In this document: in pieces, positions 54,834-63,781 of the stretch | How positions within the stretch are numbered: position 1 is the stretch's first letter | Layout: every line of letters begins with the position of its first letter | Assembly (NCBI RefSeq): GCF_016741935.1 | Contig: NZ_JAERRG010000018.1 | Location: forward strand, 1 to 64,000 | Length of the DNA stretch: 64,000 bases | Reading direction: 5' to 3' | Source of the DNA: Streptomyces endocoffeicus | GTDB taxonomy: Bacteria > Actinomycetota > Actinomycetes > Streptomycetales > Streptomycetaceae | Notes under the pieces: model-generated | Database searches by the model: none | What the model saw: only the letters and a program-made list of their open reading frames with translations | What the model was told of the DNA's origin: nothing | Program-made: the position numbers and the translations under genes

Positions 54834-56375
54834 TCACGCTCCTTCCGCCACCGCGGGCACGGGCGCGCCGGTCTCCGCGGTGATCGGCGGTACGGGCGCG
54901 TCCGAGGCGCGGACCAGCCGCGGCCCCTCGGGCCCGTACACCTCGCGCGGCTCGGGAAAGAGCCACAGCAGCGCCAGATAGAGGAGCGAGGCGGTGGCGA
55001 GGCCCACCGGCAGCGAGATGTCCGCGCCGTCGGCCAGATCGCCGCACGGCCCGACGAACTGGCCGGGGACGTTGACGAAGAGCAGGGCGAGCACCGCCGC
55101 GGTCAGCCAGGCGCCCATGCCACGCCAGTTCCAGCCGTGGTGGAACCAGTAGCGGCCACCGCGCTGGCGCCGGTTGAACACCTGGAGCGAATCGGGGTCG
55201 TACCAGCCGCGCCGGGTCACATAGCCGAGCACCATGATGATCATCCAGGGCGCGGTACAGGTGATGATCAGCGTGGCGAAGGTGGAGATGGACTGGGACA
55301 GATTGGCGGCGAAGCGGCCGAGGAAGATGAATCCGATCGAGAGCACCCCGACGAACAGCGTGGCCTGCACCCGGCTGAACCGGGTGAACACACTGGAGAA
55401 GTCCAGGCCGGTGCCGTAGAGCGAGGTGGTGCCGGTGGACAAGCCGCCGATCAGGGCGAGCAGGCACACCGGCAGGAAGTACCAGCCGGGCGAGATGGCC
55501 AGCAGTCCGCCGACGTAGTTCGGCGCGCTCGCGTCCATGTACGGGGCGGCCTTCTTGGCGATGATCGAGGCGGTGGCCAGGCCGAAGAAGAACGGCAGGA
55601 TGGTGGCGATCTGCGAGGCGAACGCCGCCGTGACGACCTTGCGGCGCGGGGTGTCGGCGGGGATGTAGCGCGCCCAGTCGCCGAGGAAGGCGCCGAAGGA
55701 CACCGGGTTGGACAGCACGATGAGCGCCGAGCCGATGAACGCGGGCCAGAACCCGGCCGTGGACGCCGAGGGGAACACTCCCTGGTAGCCGGGGTCGAAG
55801 TCCCCCACGAAGGCGAAGAAGCCGAGGACGAACAGCGTCGAGGCCGCCACCACCGCGATCTTGTTGACGAAGAGCATGAACCGGAAGCCGTACACGCACA
55901 CCGTCAGCACCAGCGCCCCGAAGACGCCGTAGGCGAGGGCGAACACCCCGTCGTTCTGCTCCACACCCATCAGCCGGTGGGCGCCGCCGACCAGCGCGTC
56001 ACCGGAGGACCACACCGAGATGGAGAAGAACGCGATGGCGGTGAGCAGCGACAGGAAGGAGCCGACGATCCGCCCGTGCACCCCCAGGTGTGCCGAGGAC
56101 GAGACCGCGTTGTTGGTGCCGTTGCACGGGCCGAACACCGCGAGCGGGGCGAGGATCAGGGAGCCGCCCACCACGCCGAGCAGGGTCGCCGCCAGGCCCT
56201 GCCAGAAGGAGAGCCCGAAGAGGATCGGAAAGGCGCCGAGCACACAGGTGGCGAAGGTGTTGGCGCCGCCGAACGCGACGCGGAACAGGTCGAGGGGGGT
56301 CGCGCTGCGGTCCGCGTCGGGGATGCGCTCGACCCCGTAGCTCTCGACCTCGGTCAGTGCCGGGGAGTCACTCAT
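54834..56375 (-). CDS. NCS1-family cytosine/purine/hydantoin-type permease
   Basis: The 513-residue membrane protein has about twelve hydrophobic segments. The NCS1 opening is clear: VESYGVERIPDADRSATPLDLFRVAFGGAN and then FGLSFWQGLAATLLGVVGG. GPCNGTNNAVSSSAHLGVHG matches the substrate-site loop of helix 3 and LSNPVSFGAFLGDWARYIP the central region. It would import a nucleobase-like, hydantoin-like or guanidino compound with a cation. Its start overlaps the end of the ureohydrolase gene by eight bases, so the two are translationally coupled and the permease probably supplies the hydrolase substrate. Confidence 0.9.
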   Translation of the reverse strand: MSDSPALTEVESYGVERIPDADRSATPLDLFRVAFGGANTFATCVLGAFPILFGLSFWQGLAATLLGVVGGSLILAPLAVFGPCNGTNNAVSSSAHLGVHGRIVGSFLSLLTAIAFFSISVWSSGDALVGGAHRLMGVEQNDGVFALAYGVFGALVLTVCVYGFRFMLFVNKIAVVAASTLFVLGFFAFVGDFDPGYQGVFPSASTAGFWPAFIGSALIVLSNPVSFGAFLGDWARYIPADTPRRKVVTAAFASQIATILPFFFGLATASIIAKKAAPYMDASAPNYVGGLLAISPGWYFLPVCLLALIGGLSTGTTSLYGTGLDFSSVFTRFSRVQATLFVGVLSIGFIFLGRFAANLSQSISTFATLIITCTAPWMIIMVLGYVTRRGWYDPDSLQVFNRRQRGGRYWFHHGWNWRGMGAWLTAAVLALLFVNVPGQFVGPCGDLADGADISLPVGLATASLLYLALLWLFPEPREVYGPEGPRLVRASDAPVPPITAETGAPVPAVAEGA

Positions 56376-57330
56376 CCGTCTTCTCCCGCTTTCCTTGGAG
56401 TGCGAGCAGGCTGATCAGGTCGTAGGCGACGTGGGAGGCCGCGACCGAGGTGATCTCGGCGTGGTCGTAGGCGGGCGCCACCTCCACCACATCCGCGCCG
56501 ATCAGACGGCATCCGGCCAGTCCGCGCAGGATCTCCAGGAGCTCGCGGGAGGTCAGGCCGCCCGCCTCGGGGGTGCCGGTGCCGGGGGCGTGGGCCGGGT
56601 CGAGGCAGTCGATGTCGATGGAGATGTACAGCGGCCGGTCGCCGATGCGCTGGCGCAGCTGGTCGGCCACCTCATCGGCGCCGCGCCGGTAGACATCGGC
56701 GGAGGTGACGATGCCGAAGCCCAGCTTCTCGTCCTCGGTGAGGTCCTGCTTGCCGTACAGCGGGCCGCGGGTGCCGACGTGCGAGAGGGCGGAGGTGTCG
56801 ACGATGCCCTCCTCCACGGCCCGGCGGAACGGGGTGCCGTGGGTGTGCTCGGCGCCGAAGTAGGTGTCCCAGGTGTCCAGGTGGGCATCGAAGTGGAGCA
56901 CCGCTACGGGGCCGTGCCTCGTAGCGGCGGCGCGCAGCAGCGGAAGCGCGATGGTGTGGTCGCCGCCGATGGTGACCAGGCGGGTGCCTTCGGCCTGGAG
57001 GCTGCCCGCGGCGTCCTGGATGGTCTCGATGGCCTCGCCGATGTCGAAGGGGTTGACGGCGATGTCACCGGCGTCGGCCACCTGCTGAGTGGCGAACGGG
57101 GACACGTCCAGGCCCGGGTGGTAGGGGCGCAGCAACCGGCTGGCCTCGCGGACCGCGGCGGGCCCGAAACGGGCGCCGGGGCGGTAGGAGACACCGCCGT
57201 CGAACGGCACGCCCACCACCGCCACGTCGGCCCCCGCGACCTCGTCGAGGCGGGGCAGCCTGGCGAAGGTGGCCGGGCCGGCGAAGCGCGGGACCCGGGA
57301 GGAGTCGACGGGCCCTCGGGGTTCGGTCAT
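56368..57330 (-). CDS. Ureohydrolase, agmatinase/guanidinobutyrase-like
   Basis: The 320-residue product carries all metal-binding motifs of the arginase family: GGDHT (about residue 125), HFDAHLDTW (DAHxD, about 150) and SIDIDCLDPAHAPGTGTPE (DxD, about 233). GVPFDGGVSYRPGARFGP and EVAPAYDHAEITS are typical of agmatinase and related enzymes rather than arginase. It would release urea from a guanidino compound. The ATG at 57330 is preferred because MTEPRG starts the conserved region and AAGGGA lies upstream; the frame opens 31 codons earlier. It is divergent from a PucR-type regulator gene and coupled to the permease. The exact substrate (agmatine, guanidinobutyrate, guanidinopropionate) is uncertain. 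Confidence 0.88.
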   Translation of the reverse strand: MTEPRGPVDSSRVPRFAGPATFARLPRLDEVAGADVAVVGVPFDGGVSYRPGARFGPAAVREASRLLRPYHPGLDVSPFATQQVADAGDIAVNPFDIGEAIETIQDAAGSLQAEGTRLVTIGGDHTIALPLLRAAATRHGPVAVLHFDAHLDTWDTYFGAEHTHGTPFRRAVEEGIVDTSALSHVGTRGPLYGKQDLTEDEKLGFGIVTSADVYRRGADEVADQLRQRIGDRPLYISIDIDCLDPAHAPGTGTPEAGGLTSRELLEILRGLAGCRLIGADVVEVAPAYDHAEITSVAASHVAYDLISLLALQGKREKTDE

Positions 57331-57440
57331 GGTGTTGCGGTCCCTTCTTGACGTGCGCCGGTGGGGTCCGGTCGAGCGAGTGTGCACAGCGGGGGAACCG
57401 CGCGACAATCGTTGCTGAGACAAAGAGTTAGGCTCGATTT
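57331..57440. promoter_or_regulatory. Divergent promoter region, ureohydrolase / PucR regulator
   Basis: This 110-base intergenic region separates two start codons that face away from each other. It should contain both promoters and the probable binding site of the adjacent PucR-type regulator. I found no clear palindrome. Confidence 0.5.
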
Positions 57441-58901
57441 GTGGTGAACAACAAAGAGCAGGGTGTGACGGTCGACGATCTGCTGTCGTATCCGGCCCTG
57501 CAACTGCGGTTGATCGCGGGTGGCGCGGGGCTGCACCGCTCGGTGTCCTGGGCGCATGTGAGCGAGCTGGACGACCCCACGCCCTGGCTGCTCGGCTCCG
57601 AAATGATCATGACGACGGGGATAGCGATGCCCCGCTCGGCGGCCGGGCAGCGCGCCTATCTGGAGCGGCTGGACGACGCCGGGGTGGCCGCCCTGGCCGT
57701 CTCCGCCCAGCTGCGGATGCCCCCGCTGCGCCGCGCGTTCTTCGACGCCGCCGAGGAGCGGGGGATGCCGGTCCTGGAGATCCCGCTGGCCGTGCCGTTC
57801 ATGGCGGTGGCGCAGGAGGTGGCCGCCGCCGTCCAGGAGGACGCCCGCCACCGGCTGGGCGCCCAGCTGCAGGTGTTCGGCGCGCTGCGCTGGCTGACCT
57901 CGGAGAACCTGGACACCGCGACGCTGTTCGGCCGGCTGGAGAAGCTCTCCGGTTACGACATCTATCTGTGCACCACCCAGGGCCGGCCGCTGCTGCCGGG
58001 TGTGCCCGCGCCCGACGCGTCGGTGATCCCCGGCTCGGCGGACGCCCCGCCGACCATCCCCGGTGGCTTCGCCCTCCCGGTCCCCTCCCCCGGTGGGCCG
58101 GCGGGTTTCCTCATCGCCTTCGAACGGGAGGGCGCGCGCCCGGCGGGGCTCGCCGTGGTGCAGCACATCGCCACGGTGGCCGCCCTCCAGCTCGCCATGG
58201 TCCGCACCGAACGGGAGACACTGCGCCGTGAGGGTGCGGAGATCCTCGCCGAGCTGCTCCAGGGCACCCTCGAGCCGGCCGTGGCGCGGCGCCATCTGCT
58301 GCGCCACTCCATCGAGGGCGAGACCGTGCTGGCGGTGGTCAGGGGCGTCACGGAGGATGCCGTGCTGCGGGCGCTGGAGGATCAGCCGTGTCTGCTGCTC
58401 AAGCGCGGCGAGGACCGCTATCTGCTCGGTTCGCCCGACCTGGGTGGGACGGTCGAGTCCCTGCCGGGTGTGGCCGCCGGGATGAGCCGCCCGTTCAGCC
58501 CCGGCTCCTCGCTGCGGATCGCCCAGCGCGAGGCGCTGTGGGCGGCCTCCCACGCCGTCGCGTCCGGCCGTGCCCTCGTGCGGTACGGCGACGATGTCAC
58601 CGGCCGCTGGCTGCCCGACGACCCGGCCGCGCTCACCGATCTGGTCGAGCATGTGCTGGGCGAGGCGCTGCGCTACGACACCGGCCACGGATCACGGCTG
58701 CTGACGTCGGTGCGCACCTGGATGGAGCGTGACCGCCGTACGGAGGAGGCGGCCGCGGCGCTCCATGTGCACCCCAATACGCTCGCCTACCGGCTGCGTC
58801 GCTTCAGCGAGCTGACCGGCCGCGATCTGTCCACCACCGGTGCGTTCGCCGAGGTCTGGCTGGCGATCCGGGCGGCGAGCCGGCTCGGTCTGCTCGACTG
58901 A
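57441..58901 (+). CDS. PucR-family transcriptional regulator
   Basis: The 486-residue product has an N-terminal PucR domain (VTVDDLLSYPALQLRLIAGGAGL, then WAHVSELDDPTPWLLGSEMIMTTG) and a C-terminal PucR-type helix-turn-helix (RTEEAAAALHVHPNTLAYRLRRFSELTGRDL, about 433-463). The middle is the GGDEF-like/effector region. PucR was first known as the purine-degradation regulator; relatives control amine and nucleobase use. Divergent placement beside the ureohydrolase/permease genes suggests direct control of them. The start is a GTG at 57441, followed by another GTG codon, with no strong ribosome site. Confidence 0.87.
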   Translation: MVNNKEQGVTVDDLLSYPALQLRLIAGGAGLHRSVSWAHVSELDDPTPWLLGSEMIMTTGIAMPRSAAGQRAYLERLDDAGVAALAVSAQLRMPPLRRAFFDAAEERGMPVLEIPLAVPFMAVAQEVAAAVQEDARHRLGAQLQVFGALRWLTSENLDTATLFGRLEKLSGYDIYLCTTQGRPLLPGVPAPDASVIPGSADAPPTIPGGFALPVPSPGGPAGFLIAFEREGARPAGLAVVQHIATVAALQLAMVRTERETLRREGAEILAELLQGTLEPAVARRHLLRHSIEGETVLAVVRGVTEDAVLRALEDQPCLLLKRGEDRYLLGSPDLGGTVESLPGVAAGMSRPFSPGSSLRIAQREALWAASHAVASGRALVRYGDDVTGRWLPDDPAALTDLVEHVLGEALRYDTGHGSRLLTSVRTWMERDRRTEEAAAALHVHPNTLAYRLRRFSELTGRDLSTTGAFAEVWLAIRAASRLGLLD

Positions 58902-58927
58902 GCGCGGATCCCCGGGGCGTTCGGCGC

Positions 58928-59899
58928 TCAGTGCGGGCGCCGGCCCCAGCAGGTGATGAGCGGGGCGGTGGTGACGTCCATGCCCTCGCCGCGCAGATGC
59001 TCCACGTGGCGCTCGATCTCCTCCTCGGTGGCCAGGCCGCCCGCCACCAGTCGCCCGCGCAGCTGACGCACGGTGGCCGCCTCCAGCTCCCGGCAGGCCG
59101 GGGAGGTCAGCGGGAAGCAGCCCTCGGCGCGGACGTCGTGCAGCCCGGCGCCGCGCAGCAGGGCGGGCAGGGTGCGGCCGAAGGCGAGGTCCACACCGCG
59201 CTCGGCGAGCAGCGCGCGGAATCCGCGGCGGATCCGGTTGGCCAGCTCCTCGGCCGGGCCGCGCTCGTCGGGGCAGGCCAGGGGCTGGAGCGCCGGGTCG
59301 GCGTCCTCCACCACCAGCCATCCGCCCGGCCGCACCGCCCCGGCCATCCGCCGCAGCGCCTCGGCCCGGTCGGGCAGGTGCACCAGCACCAGCCGGACGT
59401 GGACGAGGTCGAAGCCGTCGCCCGGTGGCTCGTCGCGGGCCACGTCGTGGCGCCGCACCTCGATCGGTGCGGTGGCCGGGCCGGACAGCTCCGTCAGAGC
59501 CTGTGTCATATCCCCGGCCGGATCAGCGTGCGGCGTCTGGTGCGTGCGATCGCAAGGCGCCGGAGCGCCCTCGTGGCGGAGCCACATGGGCGTTTCGGCA
59601 ACGCCGCGAGCGTGCGTGCCAGGCGTCGCACGCCCGGCCGGGGATATGACACAGGCTCTCAGCCAGGTGGTGTCGATGTCGGTCACCAGCACCTGCCCGG
59701 TGGGCCCGACCCGCTCGGCGAGGGCGGTGGGCACCGAGGGTCCGCCCGCTCCCACCTCCCAGCAGCGCCATCCGGCGGCCAGGCCGAGCTGGTCGAGGTG
59801 GTCCAGGGTCCAGGGGTCGAAGAGCCCGGCCAGCGCGTCGAAGCGGCGGCCGGCCTCGCGCTGCCGGTTGTCCAGCAGATAGCCGGTCTCGGATGTCAT
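58928..59899 (-). CDS. SAM-dependent methyltransferase interrupted in frame by a MITE-like element
   Basis: The 323-residue product is a class I methyltransferase: motif I WEVGAGGPSVPTALAE (about residue 45), VLVTDIDTTWL, FDLVHVRLVLVHLPDRAEAL (motif-II region) and VRPGGWLVVEDADPAL (motif III). Between TTWL and TELSG lies a 55-residue insertion encoded by a 162-bp inverted-repeat element plus a 3-bp duplication; removing it restores TTWLTELSG. The insertion sits just after the acidic Asp that normally binds the SAM ribose, so activity may be lost or changed. The start (ATG 59899, GGAGG upstream) overlaps the stop of the second PucR gene (ATGA). The substrate is unknown. Confidence 0.85.
   Translation of the reverse strand: MTSETGYLLDNRQREAGRRFDALAGLFDPWTLDHLDQLGLAAGWRCWEVGAGGPSVPTALAERVGPTGQVLVTDIDTTWLRACVISPAGRATPGTHARGVAETPMWLRHEGAPAPCDRTHQTPHADPAGDMTQALTELSGPATAPIEVRRHDVARDEPPGDGFDLVHVRLVLVHLPDRAEALRRMAGAVRPGGWLVVEDADPALQPLACPDERGPAEELANRIRRGFRALLAERGVDLAFGRTLPALLRGAGLHDVRAEGCFPLTSPACRELEAATVRQLRGRLVAGGLATEEEIERHVEHLRGEGMDVTTAPLITCWGRRPH
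59497..59658. mobile_element. MITE-like element with long terminal inverted repeats
   Basis: GAGCCTGTGTCATATCCCCGG at the left end is matched by its exact reverse complement at the right end; the arms are identical over 25 bp inside the element (26 bp counting the flanking base: 59496-59521 and 59634-59659). The 162-bp body is flanked by TCA on both sides (59494-59496 and 59659-59661), a 3-bp target duplication. It encodes no transposase. A TNA duplication is what some IS5-family groups leave, so such a transposase may have moved it. The total added length, 165 bp, keeps the host gene in frame. Confidence 0.87.
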
Positions 59900-61500
59900 G
59901 CGCCCCATCCTCCCGCGCCGGACGCCGTCAGCGTGTCCAGGGCGGTGACGGCGACATGCAGCTGGGTGCGCTGCACACCGGACTCCAGGTCGCGGCCGAG
60001 GAGCCGTTCGATGGTGTGCAGCCGCTGGTAGAACGCCTGGCGGGACAGGCCGATCTGCTTGGCGGCGATGGACTTGTTGCCCGCGGCGAGGTAGTGGCGC
60101 AGCGTGGTCAGCAGATCGCCCGCGTGGCGCTCGTCGTACTCGATCAGCCTGCCGAGCTGGTGCTCGACGTACCGCTGCACCCGGATGTCGTCGCGGAGCG
60201 CGTACAGCAGCTCGGGCAGTCCTACGTCGGAGGGCACGTGGAACGGCCGGTGCGGGGTGGTGGGGCCGACGGCGTCCACGACCTCCTCGGCCTCCCGGAA
60301 CGCCCGTGCCACCTGGTCGATCTCGGTCACCCCCGGTCCGACCGCCACCACCGCGGGCGCGCCCAGCGTCTCCTCGGTGAGCCGGCTGACCCGCTCCACC
60401 ACCGGCTGCCAGGTGCTGGCCCGGGCCAGGGCGAGCAGCACCCCGGTCCGGTCCGGGGAGAGCCGCCCCACCAGGGCCCGGATGCCGGAGCCCTGGAGGG
60501 CGTCGGCGAGCCGGTCGTCCAGGCCCGTCTCGTCGGCGGTGGCGCCGTGGTGGCCGATGGCGAGGGCGATGAGGCGGTGGCCGACGACCGGTATGCCGAG
60601 GGCCTCGACGCGGATGCGTGCCTCGGTGCGGCCGCGGTAGCTCCAGCGCAGCAGCTCCAGCAGGGCGCAGGTGTGGGCCTGGCGGTCCCACTGGGTGTGG
60701 CCGGTCAGCCGGGCGAGGGTGAGGGCGGTGGCGGCGCGTCCGAGGATCATGGTGTGTTCCGGGTCGGCCGCGGGGGCGGCCGCGTTCGGCACCGCCACCA
60801 GCCGCCCCCAGCGCCGGCCGTTGTGCTCGACGGGGGCCACCAGCCAGCCCTCCGGGCCGCTGGCCTGCGTGGTGTCGGGGGTCGGCGTGGCACGGGAGCG
60901 GCGCTGCCACGCCTCCAGGACCTGGCCGGCCGTGCCGCCCGCCGTACACGAGAACACCGCGTGGTGCAGCAGGTTCTCCAGGACCACCGGGCGGCCCATC
61001 AGATCGGCGGCGGCGCGCACCAGCTCCTTGGGCTCGGCGTTGCGCAGCGTCAGCCCGGTGAAGATCTCATGCACCTGCTGGGAGCGGCGCAGCAGCTCGC
61101 CCTGCGCGTCGAGGATCAGCGCGTGGACGGTCTGGGTCACCTCGATGAAGCGGATGCCCCGGGACAGGACGATCAGCGGGAGTTCCCGGGCGCGGCAGGC
61201 GGCCACCAGGTCCGGTGGCACCTGCTGGTAGCGGCGGCCGAGCTCGACCACGAGCCCCGCGGCGCCGATGTCGGCCAGCTGGTCCACATAGCCGCGCAAC
61301 CGGCTGGGGTCGTTGGGCTGCGGCATGCCCGTGGTCAGTACGAGCTCACCGCCCTCGAGGAACGAGGCGGGGTCGAGCAGCTCGGTGACGTGCACCCAGC
61401 GGACCGCACGGGCCAGCTGCTCCTCACCGGCCATCACACGGGGAAGTCCCGCGACGATGACGGAAAGGCGCAGGACGTCGGCAACCGTGAGCAACGGCAT
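59896..61500 (-). CDS. PucR-family transcriptional regulator (second copy)
   Basis: The 534-residue product has an N-terminal PucR domain (MPLLTVADVLRLSVIVAGLP, then WVHVTELLDPASFLEGGELVLTTGM), a central sensor region and a C-terminal helix-turn-helix (LAAGNKSIAAKQIGLSRQAFYQRLHTIERLLGRDL, about 483-517). The ATG at 61500 is chosen for GGAGGGAG nine bases upstream. It overlaps the methyltransferase gene by four bases, so the two are one operon, and it follows the FAD oxidoreductase gene by 97 bases on the same strand. It is probably a local regulator of the amine-oxidation genes. Confidence 0.87.
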   Translation of the reverse strand: MPLLTVADVLRLSVIVAGLPRVMAGEEQLARAVRWVHVTELLDPASFLEGGELVLTTGMPQPNDPSRLRGYVDQLADIGAAGLVVELGRRYQQVPPDLVAACRARELPLIVLSRGIRFIEVTQTVHALILDAQGELLRRSQQVHEIFTGLTLRNAEPKELVRAAADLMGRPVVLENLLHHAVFSCTAGGTAGQVLEAWQRRSRATPTPDTTQASGPEGWLVAPVEHNGRRWGRLVAVPNAAAPAADPEHTMILGRAATALTLARLTGHTQWDRQAHTCALLELLRWSYRGRTEARIRVEALGIPVVGHRLIALAIGHHGATADETGLDDRLADALQGSGIRALVGRLSPDRTGVLLALARASTWQPVVERVSRLTEETLGAPAVVAVGPGVTEIDQVARAFREAEEVVDAVGPTTPHRPFHVPSDVGLPELLYALRDDIRVQRYVEHQLGRLIEYDERHAGDLLTTLRHYLAAGNKSIAAKQIGLSRQAFYQRLHTIERLLGRDLESGVQRTQLHVAVTALDTLTASGAGGWGA

Positions 61501-61597
61501 CTGGACGGACTCCCTCCGGATACCGCTCATCATCGCAGAGCCGGGCCGCCGCGCCCAGGGCCGTCGAACCGGGCCCGGGACGCGGCGGCACCCGGCC

Positions 61598-62992
61598 TCA
61601 CGGGCGGCGTGCGATGAGGTCGGCGATGGTGGCGATGGGTGAGGTACGGACACGTCCGCCCGCCTCGTGACGGTCGGCGAGGCGGTAGGCCACGTACAGG
61701 CCGCGCACCCCCAGCCAGCGGAACGGCTCGGGCTCCCAGGTGCCGGGGGCGTGGCCGGTCCACGGCAACCGGGTGAGCCGGGTGTCGCGGGCCAGGACCA
61801 GATCGGTGAGGGTGCGGGCGGCCAGATTGGTGGAGGTGACTCCGTGGCCGACATACCCACCGGCCCAGCCGAGCCCGGTGGCCCGGTCCAGGCCGACCGT
61901 GGCGGACCAGTCGCGGGGCACGGCCAGCACCCCGCACCAGGCGTGGTCCACCCGGGCCCCGGCCGTCTGCGGCAGCATCCGCTCCAGCGTCTGGGTGAGC
62001 TCGCCGATCGTGCGCTCGCCGACCCGCCCCTCGTGGTCGGTGCGCGAGCCGAAGCGGTAGGGCACCCCGCGCCCGCCGATCGCGATCCGGTCGTCGGCGG
62101 TGCGCTGGGCGTACATATGGCCGTGGGCGGTGTCCCCGAGGGTCTCCCGGCCCTCCCAGCCGATCTCCCGCCAGATCCGGGCGGGCAGCGGCTCGGTGAC
62201 GATCATGGAGCTGTTCATGGGCAGCCAGGCGCGCCGCAGCCCCTTGAGGGACGCGGTGAACCCCTCGGTGGCCCGGAGCACGACGGGGGCCCGTACGGTG
62301 CCGTGCGCGGTGATCGCACGGCCCGGTTCGATGGCGGTGACCGGGGACTTCTCATGGATGGTGACACCGAGCCGTTCGACGGTGTCGGCGAGGCCGCGGA
62401 CCAGGGCGGCCGGCTGCAGCCGGGCGCAGTGCGGGGTGAAGGCGGCGGCCGTGACCCCGTCGATACGGATGCGCGCGGCGGATTCGGCGGGGGTGAGCAG
62501 CGCCGAATCGGCCACTCCCCACTCATGGTCCTGTTCGACCTTGTGGCGCAGCCGGGTGGCCTGGGCGGGGGTGCGGGCGACGCGCAGGGTGCCGCCCTTG
62601 ACGATGCCCGCGTCGATGCCCTCGCGGGCGGCCACGTCGATCACCTCGTCCACCGCCTCGTTCATGGCCCGCTGCCAGTCCAGGACCGCTGGTTTGCCGT
62701 AGGCCCTGGCCATCCGGTCGCGGGCGCCGGGGATCAGCCCGGAGGCCCAGCCGCCGTTACGGCCCGAGGCGCCGAATCCGGCGAACTCGGCCTCCAGGAC
62801 GGTGATCCGGAGACCGGGGTCGGCGTGTTTGAGGTAGTACGCGGTCCACAGCCCGGTCAGTCCGGCGCCGACGACGCACACGTCCGCGTCGCGGTCGCCG
62901 GGCAACGCCGGGCGGGGGGTGGGGAGTTCGGCGAACCAGTGGGCGACGCGGCCGTTGACCGGTGCCGGACGGCCGGCCGTGGTGGCGGTCAT
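61598..62992 (-). CDS. FAD-dependent oxidoreductase, D-amino-acid-oxidase/PuuB-like
   Basis: The 464-residue product has the Rossmann FAD motif VCVVGAGLTGLWTAYYL (GxGxxG, about residue 38), the second FAD region GFGASGRNGGWASG (about 72) and the C-terminal FAD contact GLGWAGGYVGHGVTSTNLAAR. These are the marks of the DAO family group that includes gamma-glutamylputrescine and other amine oxidases. It would oxidise a primary or secondary amine to an imine or aldehyde, feeding the aldehyde dehydrogenase at 52.2 kb. It sits upstream of the second PucR gene on the same strand. The substrate is inferred from neighbours only. Confidence 0.85.
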   Translation of the reverse strand: MTATTAGRPAPVNGRVAHWFAELPTPRPALPGDRDADVCVVGAGLTGLWTAYYLKHADPGLRITVLEAEFAGFGASGRNGGWASGLIPGARDRMARAYGKPAVLDWQRAMNEAVDEVIDVAAREGIDAGIVKGGTLRVARTPAQATRLRHKVEQDHEWGVADSALLTPAESAARIRIDGVTAAAFTPHCARLQPAALVRGLADTVERLGVTIHEKSPVTAIEPGRAITAHGTVRAPVVLRATEGFTASLKGLRRAWLPMNSSMIVTEPLPARIWREIGWEGRETLGDTAHGHMYAQRTADDRIAIGGRGVPYRFGSRTDHEGRVGERTIGELTQTLERMLPQTAGARVDHAWCGVLAVPRDWSATVGLDRATGLGWAGGYVGHGVTSTNLAARTLTDLVLARDTRLTRLPWTGHAPGTWEPEPFRWLGVRGLYVAYRLADRHEAGGRVRTSPIATIADLIARRP

Positions 62993-63065
62993 GGATTCCC
63001 TTCGCGGCGAAGAGCGGTGGGGTGAGTGGCGGTGGGGGTGAGTGACGGTGGGCCGGGGGCGGGGG

Positions 63066-63731
63066 TCAGACGCCGAGCAGCGGGGGCAGCGCGGCCAGGT
63101 CCTTGATCTCCTCGTACGGCTGGAAGGCGTCCGAGCCGGGGAAGCCGTAGCGGTTCACCCAGATCCGCCGCATGCCCGGGTACCGCTTGGTCGGCATGAT
63201 GTCGTACTCCCAGCCCTGGGCGGTGTGGATGATGTCCTCGGGGCCGCGCCCGGTGGCCTTCATGAGGTACTCGAACGCCTGCGGCAGCGGCTTGTAGGCA
63301 CCGGCCTGCTCGGCGGTGAGCACGTAGTCGAAGTCCACGCCCAGCGCCTCGACGGCGTAGGTGATCAGGTCGTCCTCGCTGTTGGAGAGGATCGCGATGT
63401 CGTACTCGCCCTTGAGGCGGCGCAGCGCGTCGGGGACCTCGCGGAAGGGGGTGAACTTCTTGATGGCCTCGATCAGCGCCTCGCCGTCCTCGTCCCGGTA
63501 CTCCAGGCCGTGCAGCGTCATGACATTGCGCAGGGTGCGGCGGACGACTTCCCGGTACGGCAGGTACTCGTCCAGGACGCCCTGGAAGCGCATCACATAC
63601 GCGTCGTGGTGAAACTGATCGGGGTCGACACCGAGCTCGGCGAGCCGGTCCTTGACGATGTCATGGGTGGCGGTGCGGGTGTCGAAGTTGATGAGCGTGC
63701 GGTAGCAGTCGAAGGAGACCAGCTTGCGCAT
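63066..63731 (-). CDS. HAD-superfamily hydrolase (haloacid-dehalogenase type II-like)
   Basis: The 221-residue product carries HAD motif I (SFDCYRTLINFD, nucleophile Asp 8), motif II (ILSNSEDD), motif III (AYKPLPQAFEYL) and the motif IV region (AQGWEYDIMPTKRYPGMRRIWVNR). The alpha-helical cap between residues 20 and 90 is the type seen in L-2-haloacid dehalogenases and many phosphatases. The ATG is at 63731. It lies 73 bases upstream of the FAD oxidoreductase and just downstream of a transporter gene on the same strand, so it probably belongs to the same catabolic unit. The reaction is not clear from sequence. Confidence 0.83.
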   Translation of the reverse strand: MRKLVSFDCYRTLINFDTRTATHDIVKDRLAELGVDPDQFHHDAYVMRFQGVLDEYLPYREVVRRTLRNVMTLHGLEYRDEDGEALIEAIKKFTPFREVPDALRRLKGEYDIAILSNSEDDLITYAVEALGVDFDYVLTAEQAGAYKPLPQAFEYLMKATGRGPEDIIHTAQGWEYDIMPTKRYPGMRRIWVNRYGFPGSDAFQPYEEIKDLAALPPLLGV

Positions 63732-63781
63732 GGGCGAGTCCTTTCCAGTGAGCGGTTTTTGACGGAGAGTCAGGCGCTGGG

